Source of the DNA: Butyrivibrio sp. AE3009
Lineage (GTDB): Bacteria > Bacillota > Clostridia > Lachnospirales > Lachnospiraceae
Assembly: GCF_000420845.1 (NCBI RefSeq)
Contig: NZ_ATVS01000014.1
Location: forward strand, 1-64,000
Length of the DNA stretch: 64,000 bases
Direction: 5' to 3'
Below, piece after piece: positions 7,616 through 15,871 of the stretch. The notes beneath the pieces were generated by a model. That model made no database searches and had not been told where the DNA came from. It worked only from the letters and a program-made list of their open reading frames with translations. The translations under genes and the position numbers were made by a program. Each line of letters opens with the position of its first letter. Position 1 is the stretch's first letter.

Positions 7616-10600
7616 TCATTTAATGAGAATGCCGTTTTCATCGAAGGAATAATAACTTCCCCACTTCTTAATCGTCTCGTTCCTAGCAAGTACTCCATCA
7701 GCCTTAGCATAATACTTCTTCTCGCCATCAACCTTAATCCAGGTCTGTCTCTGTACTGATCCTTTCGCATTGCTGTAGTAGAGATCATCACCAATACTAA
7801 ACAATCCTGTACGAAGCTTGCCTTCTTCGTCATATGCGTAGGTGCTGCCCCACTTCTTTACAAACATTGACTTAGCAATCTTACCATCGTTGAGTGCGTA
7901 GTAAGTTCCATCCTCTAATCTGATGTAATCACATCTTACCATTGAACCGCTCTTTTCCTTGAAGTAATATGTTGCTCCGTTAATCTCGCGGAATCCGGTA
8001 AGCTTATTTCCATCAGCATCTACATAGTAGGTTGAACCCCACTTTGTAATAAGTGTTCCTTCTGGCTTCTCTGGCTCAGTAGGTTCTGTCGGTTCATCAC
8101 CGGGCTGAGGATCAACAGGCTGATCAGGATCTGTAGGATCTTCAGGTGAAGGCTCCTCAGGGTCTGTAGGATCTTCAGGATCTGCAGGCTGACTGGGATT
8201 TTCTTCTTCAACTTCCTCAAGTACGATGTTATCGATATATACATCATGCTTCTGAGTAATTCTTACGCCGTCAACTGAACCCATTGTGATGTTGAATCTT
8301 GACTTTGTATCTGTAGGTGAATTCATTGTGAACTCACTTGTAAAGGTCTTGTACTCATTGCCGATCTGAACAGAACCGGTGTTGCTGTAGTTAGTCCAGC
8401 TTCCCTCAAACTGCTGCATGCAATACTTAATAGTCCTGTCGATACTGGACTTAGCCATGAAGGAAAGTCTGTAGGTCTTGCCCTGCTCAAGAGTAATTCC
8501 ATCCTGGTTGAGCTGTACATACCAGTCATTATCAGCTGTATCTGATACTGTATCTTCGATAGTGATAGCAAATGCATTGTCATTACCGTTCATGCTGTCA
8601 ATCACATAATTAGCAGTAACAGAATCATGAATATAAGGTGAGAATCCTGCAAGTCCTGCATTAAAGGAACCGTTCTTGATAAGTGCAGCCTCTGTGAGGA
8701 ATACGTTATCAATATAGTATGTTCCTGCCTCATTGAAATGGAATGCTACATATGAAGCATCTCTGTCTTTATCTTCTGTGATATCAAGCTTCTTTGCAAA
8801 GCTGCTGTTCTCAGATGTAGCCTTTGCTTCAAAAGCATTGCCGGCAACATCAACTGAAACGCTTCCGTTACCCTCTTCGCTTCTGATATCAAAGCTTAAC
8901 TCATACTTGCCTCTTACGATAGGTGAAAGCTTGTTCTGAGCTACTTTAACAGTCTGTCCCTTAGGAACTGTAACCTTAAGCTCTCTCTTACCGCCTGCAT
9001 TTACAACTGAAACGTACTGAGCATCCTCTTCGCTGATCTCCCAGTATCCAAGTCTCTTATCGCCCTGATCAAAAGCACCGTTGTATACATAGTTGCCATC
9101 AGGTCTTACTGTCTTAAGATTATCTTCCTTAACCTCTTCACCGGACTTGTGTGTAAGTCTGATATTTGAAAGAGCTACAGCAGCTGTGCTGCCAAGCTTA
9201 CCAAGATTGAACTCAAGACATCCGTTTACGTCACTCTTCTCATTCATTGTGAATGTAAGAGTATAATTCTTTTTCTCTTTAGAAAGAGATACATTTGTAT
9301 CCTGCATATATCTGATCCAGCTTCTGTCAGGACCTTCTACATCTACAACAATATCTCTGTCTTCTGTAGCATAAGCATCAAAGCTAAGTTCATACTCCCA
9401 GCCCTTGTGCATAGGAATTCCGGGTTGCTTGAGCTGAATGCTGTAATTCTGTTCTCCGACTACGGAAGGGGTAATAACGATTTCGCCGTTGTTGATAGCA
9501 AATTCTGTACCTTCTGCGTCACTCTCAAGGTGAAGCTTGAAGTTGTCATCAACATCTCCCTCAGCACCTTCAAAAGTAATAGCCTGTGAAAAATCACCGT
9601 TAATTACATAGTTACCTGTCTCATCAGCTTCTCTGAAGCTCTTCTCAACCTTCTCAGGTCTCTTGGCTTCATTCTCAAGTCTCTCATACTCTTCCTGAGA
9701 CTTCTGATATACTCTTACATAATCTACTTCGAACTTCTGCTCGTTCATTGCTTCGTAAGCAGCCTCATCAGGGAATCCAACCCAGCTGCCACCTACTGCA
9801 AGGTTAAGGATAACGTAGAAGTTCTGATCGAAAGGTGCAGGATAAGTTACCTGATTATCATCATCGGTTCCTGTGTACCAGTCGTTAGTCTCAAATACCT
9901 TCTCGCTGTCAACATACCATGTGATAAGTCCGGGCTCCCAGTCAACTGCAAATACATGATACTCATCAGCGTAGTTGCTGTCCTTAAGTACATTGAAGCC
10001 CTGATTCTCCTTGTGTCCTGTTGAAGAATCATATCCATAATGGATGGTGTGGAAGGACTTGCTGACATTCTGTCCCATTACTTCCATGATGTCGATCTCA
10101 CCACATCTTGGCCACTGTCCATAGAAGCTCTCGTTAGTAGCCATGAGCCAGAAAGCGGGAAGATATCCTCTTCCTACAGGAACCTTTGCTCTTGTCTCAA
10201 ATCTTCCGTAAGTAAAGTCATGCTTACCCTGGGTTGTGATACGACCTGATGTGATCTTTCTGTCTGAAGCTGCGCTTCCGCCCTGGCTGCCGCCGAAGGC
10301 TGTTGCAGTAAGAGATGCAACAGATCCGCCATACCAGTAATAATTGTTATTGGGATCAAGAATTGACAGCTCGATCTTTCTATCTACATCTGCTGCAGCC
10401 TTAAGTGAAAATCTGTAGCTATGTCCTGCCTCAAGACTAACTCCTGACTGCTGAATCTGAATGTTCCAGTTAGCATCACCGGCGCTTACTACATTAACCT
10501 TCATGCCCTGTTCAACATATTCAATAGTTCCTTCACCGGGAGCATTTGCACCAAATGACCAATCTGAAGCTAAAAGCTCTGCATCATTATCAGCGCCTTC

Positions 10601-11101
10601 TGTAATATCCTTAAGTGAAATATCTGATACAAGAATTGTACCGGGAGCCTGTCCCTCTGCTGTATCATCGATCTTACCGAAATTAACCTGAATAGCACCT
10701 GTTGAAGTGGCCTTATTCTCAGGAACAGATATATCAAATGAAATATCTGTCTTAACTATTTCTACCGCCACCTCTTCCTCGGCATTTTCTTCCTTGGTCT
10801 CGCCGCCTTCTACATGGGGCTTGATCTTAAGTGTGCCTTCGCTTACCTCGATATTGCCCTCATCAAGAGCAGTGTATCTCTGAAGTTCATTGTTAACCCA
10901 TCCGGGTTCGTGCTGTTCTACGTTCCAGTCATCGGTATTCAGTGTGTCCCCATCGAATTCCTCTGACCATACAAGGCTGTAACCATCGTCGCCTTCCTGC
11001 TGTTCCTCCGCCTTAACAGACTTGGTAAACGCAGTCATGTTGAAAGCCATTGCCATGGACAGCGCCACAGGCAAAGCCCTCTTAAAAAATACTTTCTTCA
11101 T
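7616..11101 (-). CDS. Secreted GH16 beta-glucanase (laminarinase type) with CBM4/9 modules and cell-wall-binding repeats
   Basis: A secreted, surface-attached endo-beta-1,3(-1,4)-glucanase of 1161 residues. Residue numbers below count from the upstream ATG at 11107. Order: signal peptide (1-33); first GH16 strands (about 43-98, WSEEFDG and NELQRYT); an inserted beta-sandwich (about 110-270); GH16 core (about 285-470) with the catalytic EIDIME motif at 337-342; three CBM4/9-like modules (about 500-965); a Pro/Asp/Glu-rich linker; and WG-containing choline-binding-like repeats from about 1015 to the end (KKWGSTYAYD, KKWGSYYSFD). The inserted sandwich resembles the downstream CBM4/9 modules but with its two halves in swapped order. 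I start at ATG 11101, which has GGGAG seven bases upstream. It is divergent from an AraC regulator and lies inside the flagellar cluster, which is unusual. Confidence 0.9.
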   Translation of the reverse strand: MKKVFFKRALPVALSMAMAFNMTAFTKSVKAEEQQEGDDGYSLVWSEEFDGDTLNTDDWNVEQHEPGWVNNELQRYTALDEGNIEVSEGTLKIKPHVEGGETKEENAEEEVAVEIVKTDISFDISVPENKATSTGAIQVNFGKIDDTAEGQAPGTILVSDISLKDITEGADNDAELLASDWSFGANAPGEGTIEYVEQGMKVNVVSAGDANWNIQIQQSGVSLEAGHSYRFSLKAAADVDRKIELSILDPNNNYYWYGGSVASLTATAFGGSQGGSAASDRKITSGRITTQGKHDFTYGRFETRAKVPVGRGYLPAFWLMATNESFYGQWPRCGEIDIMEVMGQNVSKSFHTIHYGYDSSTGHKENQGFNVLKDSNYADEYHVFAVDWEPGLITWYVDSEKVFETNDWYTGTDDDNQVTYPAPFDQNFYVILNLAVGGSWVGFPDEAAYEAMNEQKFEVDYVRVYQKSQEEYERLENEAKRPEKVEKSFREADETGNYVINGDFSQAITFEGAEGDVDDNFKLHLESDAEGTEFAINNGEIVITPSVVGEQNYSIQLKQPGIPMHKGWEYELSFDAYATEDRDIVVDVEGPDRSWIRYMQDTNVSLSKEKKNYTLTFTMNEKSDVNGCLEFNLGKLGSTAAVALSNIRLTHKSGEEVKEDNLKTVRPDGNYVYNGAFDQGDKRLGYWEISEEDAQYVSVVNAGGKRELKVTVPKGQTVKVAQNKLSPIVRGKYELSFDIRSEEGNGSVSVDVAGNAFEAKATSENSSFAKKLDITEDKDRDASYVAFHFNEAGTYYIDNVFLTEAALIKNGSFNAGLAGFSPYIHDSVTANYVIDSMNGNDNAFAITIEDTVSDTADNDWYVQLNQDGITLEQGKTYRLSFMAKSSIDRTIKYCMQQFEGSWTNYSNTGSVQIGNEYKTFTSEFTMNSPTDTKSRFNITMGSVDGVRITQKHDVYIDNIVLEEVEEENPSQPADPEDPTDPEEPSPEDPTDPDQPVDPQPGDEPTEPTEPEKPEGTLITKWGSTYYVDADGNKLTGFREINGATYYFKEKSGSMVRCDYIRLEDGTYYALNDGKIAKSMFVKKWGSTYAYDEEGKLRTGLFSIGDDLYYSNAKGSVQRQTWIKVDGEKKYYAKADGVLARNETIKKWGSYYSFDENGILIK

Positions 11102-11227
11102 ACCCATTCTCCCTCGTTACTCAAAACAACTCAGTATATTGTTCCTTCGAACATGCACTATACTACCAAACGCCCATGGAAACATATATCAAATGGATTG
11201 AAAAAATAACATAATCTTGACATTTTA

Positions 11228-11236
11228 TGCTAAAAT
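11228..11236 (+). promoter_or_regulatory. Candidate extended -10 promoter for the AraC gene
   Basis: TGC-TAAAAT, an extended -10 element, lies 33 bases before the AraC start codon. No good -35 box is seen. The 168-base gap with the divergent glucanase gene must hold both promoters. Confidence 0.35.
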
Positions 11237-11269
11237 AAAGTCATGATTTTGCTAAAAAAGGATTGTATT

Positions 11270-12034
11270 ATGGCCTATAAAATATATTCAAATAATGATC
11301 TTTATAATAATGATGATAACTTCGTGCACAGACAGCAAAACGATGAGCTTCTTTTCTACAGCCAGGTTGTGGAAGGCGATATCGATGCGATAATGGAGAA
11401 CTGCCGACAGCACCGCTTTCTTGACAAAGAAGGTGTCGGCATTTTGTCAAAAGATCCTGTAACCAACCTTAAATACCATTTTGTTGTAACCGCCGCCATT
11501 ATGTCCCGTATCTGTATTGACGGAGGAATGGACATGGAGGATTCCTTCAGGCTGAGCGACTACTACATTGGACAACTGGATTATATCCAGAGCGAAAAAG
11601 AAGTTGAGCTTCTTCATAATAAAATGATTCAGGATTACACCAAAAGAATGAATAAGCTCAAAAATACCAAGGCACTGTCCAAGCCGGTATCAGATTGCCT
11701 TAGTTTTATTCACAGCCATATAAAAGACAGGATTACAATTGAAGATATTGCAGATTATACAGGGAAATCCATTAGTTATATTTCAAGACTTTTCAAGAAC
11801 GAAATGAATATCGCAGTCAGCGACTATATCAGAAAGGCCAAGATAGATAAGGCCAAGAATATGCTAAGATACAGCACTGTTCCGCTTGTGGAGATTTCTT
11901 CTTATCTGTCCTTCTCTTCTCAGAGTCATTTTATTAAGCTGTTCAAAGAAGAGACAGGAATGACTCCCAAGAAGTACAGAAGCCAATACTACGGTACCGG
12001 TTGGCAGATATCGAGCGAAGAGGCGGTGGAATGA
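11270..12034 (+). CDS. AraC-family transcriptional regulator
   Basis: A 254-residue protein with a C-terminal AraC/XylS DNA-binding domain of two helix-turn-helix units. The first is ITIEDIADYTGKSISYISRL; the second includes PLVEISSYLSFSSQSHFIKLF followed by the family signature EETGMTPKKYR. The N-terminal 140 residues are an alpha-helical regulatory domain of the kind common in Lachnospiraceae AraC proteins; no sugar-binding cupin is evident. I start at ATG 11270 (MAYKIYS) with AAGGA seven bases upstream, not the ATG nine codons earlier. It is transcribed away from the GH16 gene, so local control of that gene is plausible but unproven. Confidence 0.9.
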   Translation: MAYKIYSNNDLYNNDDNFVHRQQNDELLFYSQVVEGDIDAIMENCRQHRFLDKEGVGILSKDPVTNLKYHFVVTAAIMSRICIDGGMDMEDSFRLSDYYIGQLDYIQSEKEVELLHNKMIQDYTKRMNKLKNTKALSKPVSDCLSFIHSHIKDRITIEDIADYTGKSISYISRLFKNEMNIAVSDYIRKAKIDKAKNMLRYSTVPLVEISSYLSFSSQSHFIKLFKEETGMTPKKYRSQYYGTGWQISSEEAVE

Positions 12035-12035
12035 T

Positions 12036-12179
12036 AAAAGTGCCTGTCCCCATTAACAGATAAAGGTGCCTGTCCCCATCAACAAACTGTGAACAACATA
12101 ATCTTCCGGTAGTTTAAGAAGTTCACAATTTGTTAATGGGGACAGGCACCTTTATCTGTTAATGGGGACAGGCACCTTA
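12036..12179. repeat. Long inverted REP-like (REPIN-style) repeat between convergent genes
   Basis: Arms at 12036-12094 and 12121-12179 are nearly perfect reverse complements, separated by 26 bases. Each arm carries two copies of a GTGCCTGTCCCCAT-(T/C)AACA unit. The structure sits between the converging AraC gene and the MotE-like gene and can form a very stable hairpin. A related but diverged motif, GTGGCAGTCCCCATCA, is in the hairpin at 24806-24840. It may serve as a bidirectional terminator and resembles REP elements mobilised by Y1-type transposases; no such transposase is in the window. Confidence 0.85.
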
Positions 12180-12188
12180 GCGCTATCG

Positions 12189-13139
12189 TCATCCAGTCAC
12201 CTTCGTCGACTTCTGCTCCAGCGCATTAGGCTCCAGGAGCTGAGTCAGCTTGGCTGCATTTGGTTTCTCCATAGCAGCAAGCACATCGGCACGATTCTCT
12301 ATAGTCATCTGAGCCAGTATCCTGGCAACCAGCTCAATCTGATTCTCAGATACCATCTCATCAAATATCTTCGCACATTGCTTAGCCTTCATACCCGAAT
12401 AGGTCTTGGCAAAGGCCTGAATAGCAGCTTCATCCAGCTCATCCTGCTTGATCTTCTTGTACAGTTCAGCAGCTGTATCGGGATCGATCATCTCATAATA
12501 TGAAGCAAAGGCTGATGGATCGGGAGAACCTTCACCATATACGATACTGTTGTAAAAAGCAGCTCTTTCTTCATAGAATTCCTTTTGCTGTTTTTCAAAA
12601 GGAGCAAGTCTCGTAACTTCTGCTTCCAATCTCTCAATTGTGGCGGCGTAGGTGCTGTTCTGTGACATTTCTTCACCAAGAACCTTCTCAAGGCTGCCAA
12701 TATATGCCTTGGCATCTTCCAAGGTATTGATGCCGCCAGAAGACCCTTCAGAACTGTAATCCGAAATAAGCTCCGCCTGCTGCGCCGGCTGAGTAACACC
12801 TCTGGCGCTGTCAGGAAGAATCAGATTAAGCCCGGGCACATCCTTAATAAGCGGTGCCAGGATGTCAGATCCGAAGCCTCCCACATCAAGCTTTATCAAA
12901 AGGGCCATAATTGCAAGCCAGATAAGAATGATCAGGAATGTTATAACAATAGTAGCGAAGCCGCCGGCGTTATCGCCGTTGATCTCCGCTGTTCTGTCCG
13001 CAAATTCCTGCGCCTTTTCCTTCTGCTCTTTTCTCTGTTCCTTTAATTTTTTCTGATATTCTTTTTTATCCGCCTTAAGTTTCGCTCTGGCGGCCTTGGG
13101 GTCCTCCGGTGGTGCCCCCATTGATTTTATATCAGCCAT
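12189..13139 (-). CDS. MotE/YlxF-like flagellar membrane protein (MgtE-N domain)
   Basis: A 316-residue protein with a basic N-terminal coiled coil, one transmembrane segment at about residues 61-83 (GFATIVITFLIILIWLAIMA), an extracytoplasmic coiled coil, and a C-terminal MgtE intracellular-N-like helical domain (YEMIDPDTAAELYKKI, AKIFDEM, VARILAQM repeats). This architecture, directly after fliJ, matches YlxF of Bacillus and MotE, a stator-associated chaperone in epsilon-proteobacteria. It starts at ATG 13139, immediately after the fliJ stop, with GGAGGAG in the end of fliJ, so translation is probably coupled. The flagellar transcript ends here at the inverted repeat. Confidence 0.82.
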   Translation of the reverse strand: MADIKSMGAPPEDPKAARAKLKADKKEYQKKLKEQRKEQKEKAQEFADRTAEINGDNAGGFATIVITFLIILIWLAIMALLIKLDVGGFGSDILAPLIKDVPGLNLILPDSARGVTQPAQQAELISDYSSEGSSGGINTLEDAKAYIGSLEKVLGEEMSQNSTYAATIERLEAEVTRLAPFEKQQKEFYEERAAFYNSIVYGEGSPDPSAFASYYEMIDPDTAAELYKKIKQDELDEAAIQAFAKTYSGMKAKQCAKIFDEMVSENQIELVARILAQMTIENRADVLAAMEKPNAAKLTQLLEPNALEQKSTKVTG

Positions 13140-13607
13140 TTACTCCTCCGATGCATTTTCTCTCTGTCTTTTTGTATAAGTAAAACTGGTTCTTTGATCG
13201 GTCTCTTTTGCTTCTTCCTGCTTCTCTTCTTCAAGATATTCTGCAAAAGCCCTGTCTCTCAAAGTCTCCTGCATCTTTCTTTCCTGAATCGCCCTGGTGA
13301 GGCGAATTCTGACTTTTTCAACTTCCGCCTCCTGTTTCCTTACGATTTTAAGCTGCGCAACGATCATGGAATCCATCTGAGCGGTAGCATACTGATTATC
13401 AAGTATGTCCTGAAGTTTGAGGCTTGCTTCATTACGAAGTTCCTCTGCCTCCTGAAGATACTTTTCTTTTCTGTCCACATATTCGTTCAAAATATCAATC
13501 TGGCGGTTAAGCTCAGCCTGGGCCTCGGCAAATTCCATTTTGATCTGGCCTTCGGTCTTTTGCTTGATATTAAGAACGCTCTGCATTCTGTAAACAAATC
13601 TTGCCAT
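13140..13607 (-). CDS. fliJ: Flagellar export chaperone FliJ
   Basis: A small coiled-coil protein that links the FliI ATPase ring to the export gate. It has the family N-terminus (MARFVYRMQSVLNIKQKTE) and heptad-rich helices throughout, with an acidic and then basic C-terminal tail; the length of 155 residues is normal. I choose ATG 13607 with AGGT six bases upstream; a TTG two codons earlier is the alternative. It follows fliI by 13 bases and abuts the MotE-like gene. Confidence 0.88.
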   Translation of the reverse strand: MARFVYRMQSVLNIKQKTEGQIKMEFAEAQAELNRQIDILNEYVDRKEKYLQEAEELRNEASLKLQDILDNQYATAQMDSMIVAQLKIVRKQEAEVEKVRIRLTRAIQERKMQETLRDRAFAEYLEEEKQEEAKETDQRTSFTYTKRQRENASEE

Positions 13608-13620
13608 AGGCAATACCTAT

Positions 13621-14976
13621 TTAATCATTAAAAATATCAAGAAGCATGCCTCGTATCTGTTCAAAAGTAAATTTCTCATCAGTCTCCTGCATCAAAAAGG
13701 CATTTACTCTTTCAATTTTGGATACGGCATAGTCAATGTTCTTGTTGGCGCCAGCCCTGTATGCTCCGATATTGATCAGATCTTCTGCATCGTTGTAGGT
13801 TGCAAGAACGTTTTTGAGCTTACCCGCAGCTTTTTTGTGCTCAGGATCCGCAATGGCTGACATACATCTGGAGATTGAAGCGAGTACATCAATCGCCGGA
13901 TAATGGTTCTTCTGAGCAAGCTTACGATTGAGAACGATATGTCCGTCCAAGATACCACGGGCTGTATCGGTGATAGGCTCGTTCATATCATCACCGTCAA
14001 CGAGAACTGTATATAGTCCTGTTATTGAACCCCTCCTGGATCTGCCGGCTCTCTCAAGGAGCTTGGGCATCTCAGCATATACACTTGGCGGATATCCTCT
14101 TGAAACGGGCGGTTCTCCGCTGGCAAGCCCTATCTCCCTTTGCGCCATAGAAAAACGTGTAAGGGAGTCCATCATAAGAAGTACATCTTTGCCCTTATCT
14201 CTGAAATATTCTGCGATAGAAGTGGCTGTCTTGGCAGCCTTAAGTCTCTCAAGTGCAGGCTTGTCGGAAGTAGCACAGACAACTATGGACCTCTTCATAC
14301 CTTCTTCTCCAAGGTCACGCTCTATGAATTCTCTTACTTCCCTTCCACGCTCTCCGATAAGAGCAATTACATTTATATCAGCCTGAGTATTTCTGGCAAA
14401 CATGCCAAGAAGTGTGGATTTACCAACACCGGAACCTGCAAAGATTCCGATTCTCTGGCCCTTTCCAACGGTGAGAAGGCCGTCAACAGCCTTGACACCA
14501 AGGGATAACACATCAGAAATAGGATCCCTGGTCATGGGATCCGGTGGCTGATTCTCAACCGAATACGCAACGCCGCCTTCAAGTGCAACGCCTTTACCAT
14601 AGCTGGTGCCATCGATTCTTCCAAGGCCGTCGAGGGTCTTACCAAGAAGTCCCTCTCCCACATTCACACGAAGCGGAGAATCCGTATTCTCCACAATGCT
14701 TCCGTTGCCGATACCGCTTATATTCTCATAGGGCATCAACTGAACGTGATTGTCTTTGAATCCAACAACTTCTGCCATGGAAGGTCTTACCACTCTGTCA
14801 GTGAGGTCATCATCCTTTTTCTTGGGATAAATAAGGCAGATATCGCCAAGCTTGGCAGATGGACCCGCAGACTCTATGGTAAGTCCTATTACGTTCACCA
14901 CTTTACCCGACATTCGGTAAAAGGGGGCGTTTTGCATCTTTTTGTACTTTGCAAGATCAATTGAACTGTTTAACAT
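13621..14976 (-). CDS. fliI: Flagellar type III export ATPase FliI
   Basis: Hexameric ATPase that energises flagellar protein export. The Walker A motif GIFAGSGVGKSTLLG, the GERGREVREFIE motif, the Walker B region DVLLMMDSLTRFSMAQRE and the GEPPVSRGYPPSV segment all match the FliI/YscN family, and the C-terminal domain is complete. I start at ATG 14976 (MLNSSIDLAKYKKM), one base after the fliH stop, which suggests translational coupling; a TTG start at 14997 inside fliH lacks a ribosome site. Confidence 0.95.
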   Translation of the reverse strand: MLNSSIDLAKYKKMQNAPFYRMSGKVVNVIGLTIESAGPSAKLGDICLIYPKKKDDDLTDRVVRPSMAEVVGFKDNHVQLMPYENISGIGNGSIVENTDSPLRVNVGEGLLGKTLDGLGRIDGTSYGKGVALEGGVAYSVENQPPDPMTRDPISDVLSLGVKAVDGLLTVGKGQRIGIFAGSGVGKSTLLGMFARNTQADINVIALIGERGREVREFIERDLGEEGMKRSIVVCATSDKPALERLKAAKTATSIAEYFRDKGKDVLLMMDSLTRFSMAQREIGLASGEPPVSRGYPPSVYAEMPKLLERAGRSRRGSITGLYTVLVDGDDMNEPITDTARGILDGHIVLNRKLAQKNHYPAIDVLASISRCMSAIADPEHKKAAGKLKNVLATYNDAEDLINIGAYRAGANKNIDYAVSKIERVNAFLMQETDEKFTFEQIRGMLLDIFND

Positions 14977-14977
14977 A

Positions 14978-15871
14978 TCATCTCTTTTTTCTGTCAAAAG
15001 AAAGGAGTTTCAGCTTTCTTGATACTTCCGAGAGCTCAACTCCCAGACTACAGTCAAATACTCCGCTGTCGGACTCTATCATGCATTCGTTTTCCTTAAG
15101 AAGCGGATCTTCAATGATCTCCATAGTTGTATTGGGAGATGTAATACAGGCATCTATTGCCTCTTTCTGGTCCATGATCTCATCATAATCATCGGAGGAT
15201 ACATGAACGATCAGGTTATTTCCGGGTTCGATCCTTGAGAGGGTACTCTTTAAGAGATGAAGTATTATCTCTTTATCCTCTCGAAGATCAACGTTAAAAA
15301 CATGTTCGTAGATCTGTGTAAGAACATCCACCATCTCAGGTTCCAGCTCATCCACAAGGGCCTGGTACTCTTTTTCCAGATCTCCTCTCTGGCTTTCTAT
15401 CTCAGCCTTCAAGGCTTCGGCAGCCATAACCCCCTCCTGATAGCCGGCATCATATCCTTCCTGTCTGCCGGACTCGATGGCCTGCTGTCTGTATTGTTCT
15501 GCATCAGCCTGAGCCTGCTGAATGATCATATCAGCCTGTTCCTGGGCCTGCTGAAGCTTAAAATCAATCTCAGCCTGCATGGCCTCCATATCGAATTGAT
15601 TGTCATTACTCTCCTGAGGTTCGGAAAAATCCCCCAGCATGCTCTGATCTTCAGTAAGCTGCGACAGCTGCTCCATCTCTATTCCGGGGATAAAATCATC
15701 TCCGCCATGGCCCTCTTCATAGCCCTCTTCTTGAGCCATCTGAGCCCTTTGACGCTTGATCTCCTGCTCCCTGGCGGCTTCTATTTTTTTATTGGCCAGT
15801 TCGTTACTGTCGATAACACGTTTTTCTGTGTCGTCATAGTTCACGAACATTCCTTTAAAAAGATTAGACAA
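14978..15871 (-). CDS. fliH: Flagellar assembly protein FliH
   Basis: Regulator of FliI that binds the ATPase and the C-ring. The 297-residue protein has a Gln/Glu-rich N-terminal region, a long coiled coil with Ala/Gln heptads, the GxxxG-type stretch GRQEGYDAGYQEG, and the FliH C-terminal domain (LEPEMVDVLTQIYEHVF, ending in LEVSRKLKLLSF-like sequence). The start is TTG at 15871, supported by a near-perfect GGAGGTGATG ribosome site formed by the last codons of fliG; it overlaps the fliG stop by eight bases. The first ATG, seven codons on, has no usable site. Confidence 0.92.
   Translation of the reverse strand: MSNLFKGMFVNYDDTEKRVIDSNELANKKIEAAREQEIKRQRAQMAQEEGYEEGHGGDDFIPGIEMEQLSQLTEDQSMLGDFSEPQESNDNQFDMEAMQAEIDFKLQQAQEQADMIIQQAQADAEQYRQQAIESGRQEGYDAGYQEGVMAAEALKAEIESQRGDLEKEYQALVDELEPEMVDVLTQIYEHVFNVDLREDKEIILHLLKSTLSRIEPGNNLIVHVSSDDYDEIMDQKEAIDACITSPNTTMEIIEDPLLKENECMIESDSGVFDCSLGVELSEVSRKLKLLSFDRKKR

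Noticed and set aside
7381..7833. 150-residue minus-strand ORF before fliK
   Set aside because: It overlaps the GH16 3' end, runs through that gene's terminator and lacks a ribosome site or recognisable protein features.
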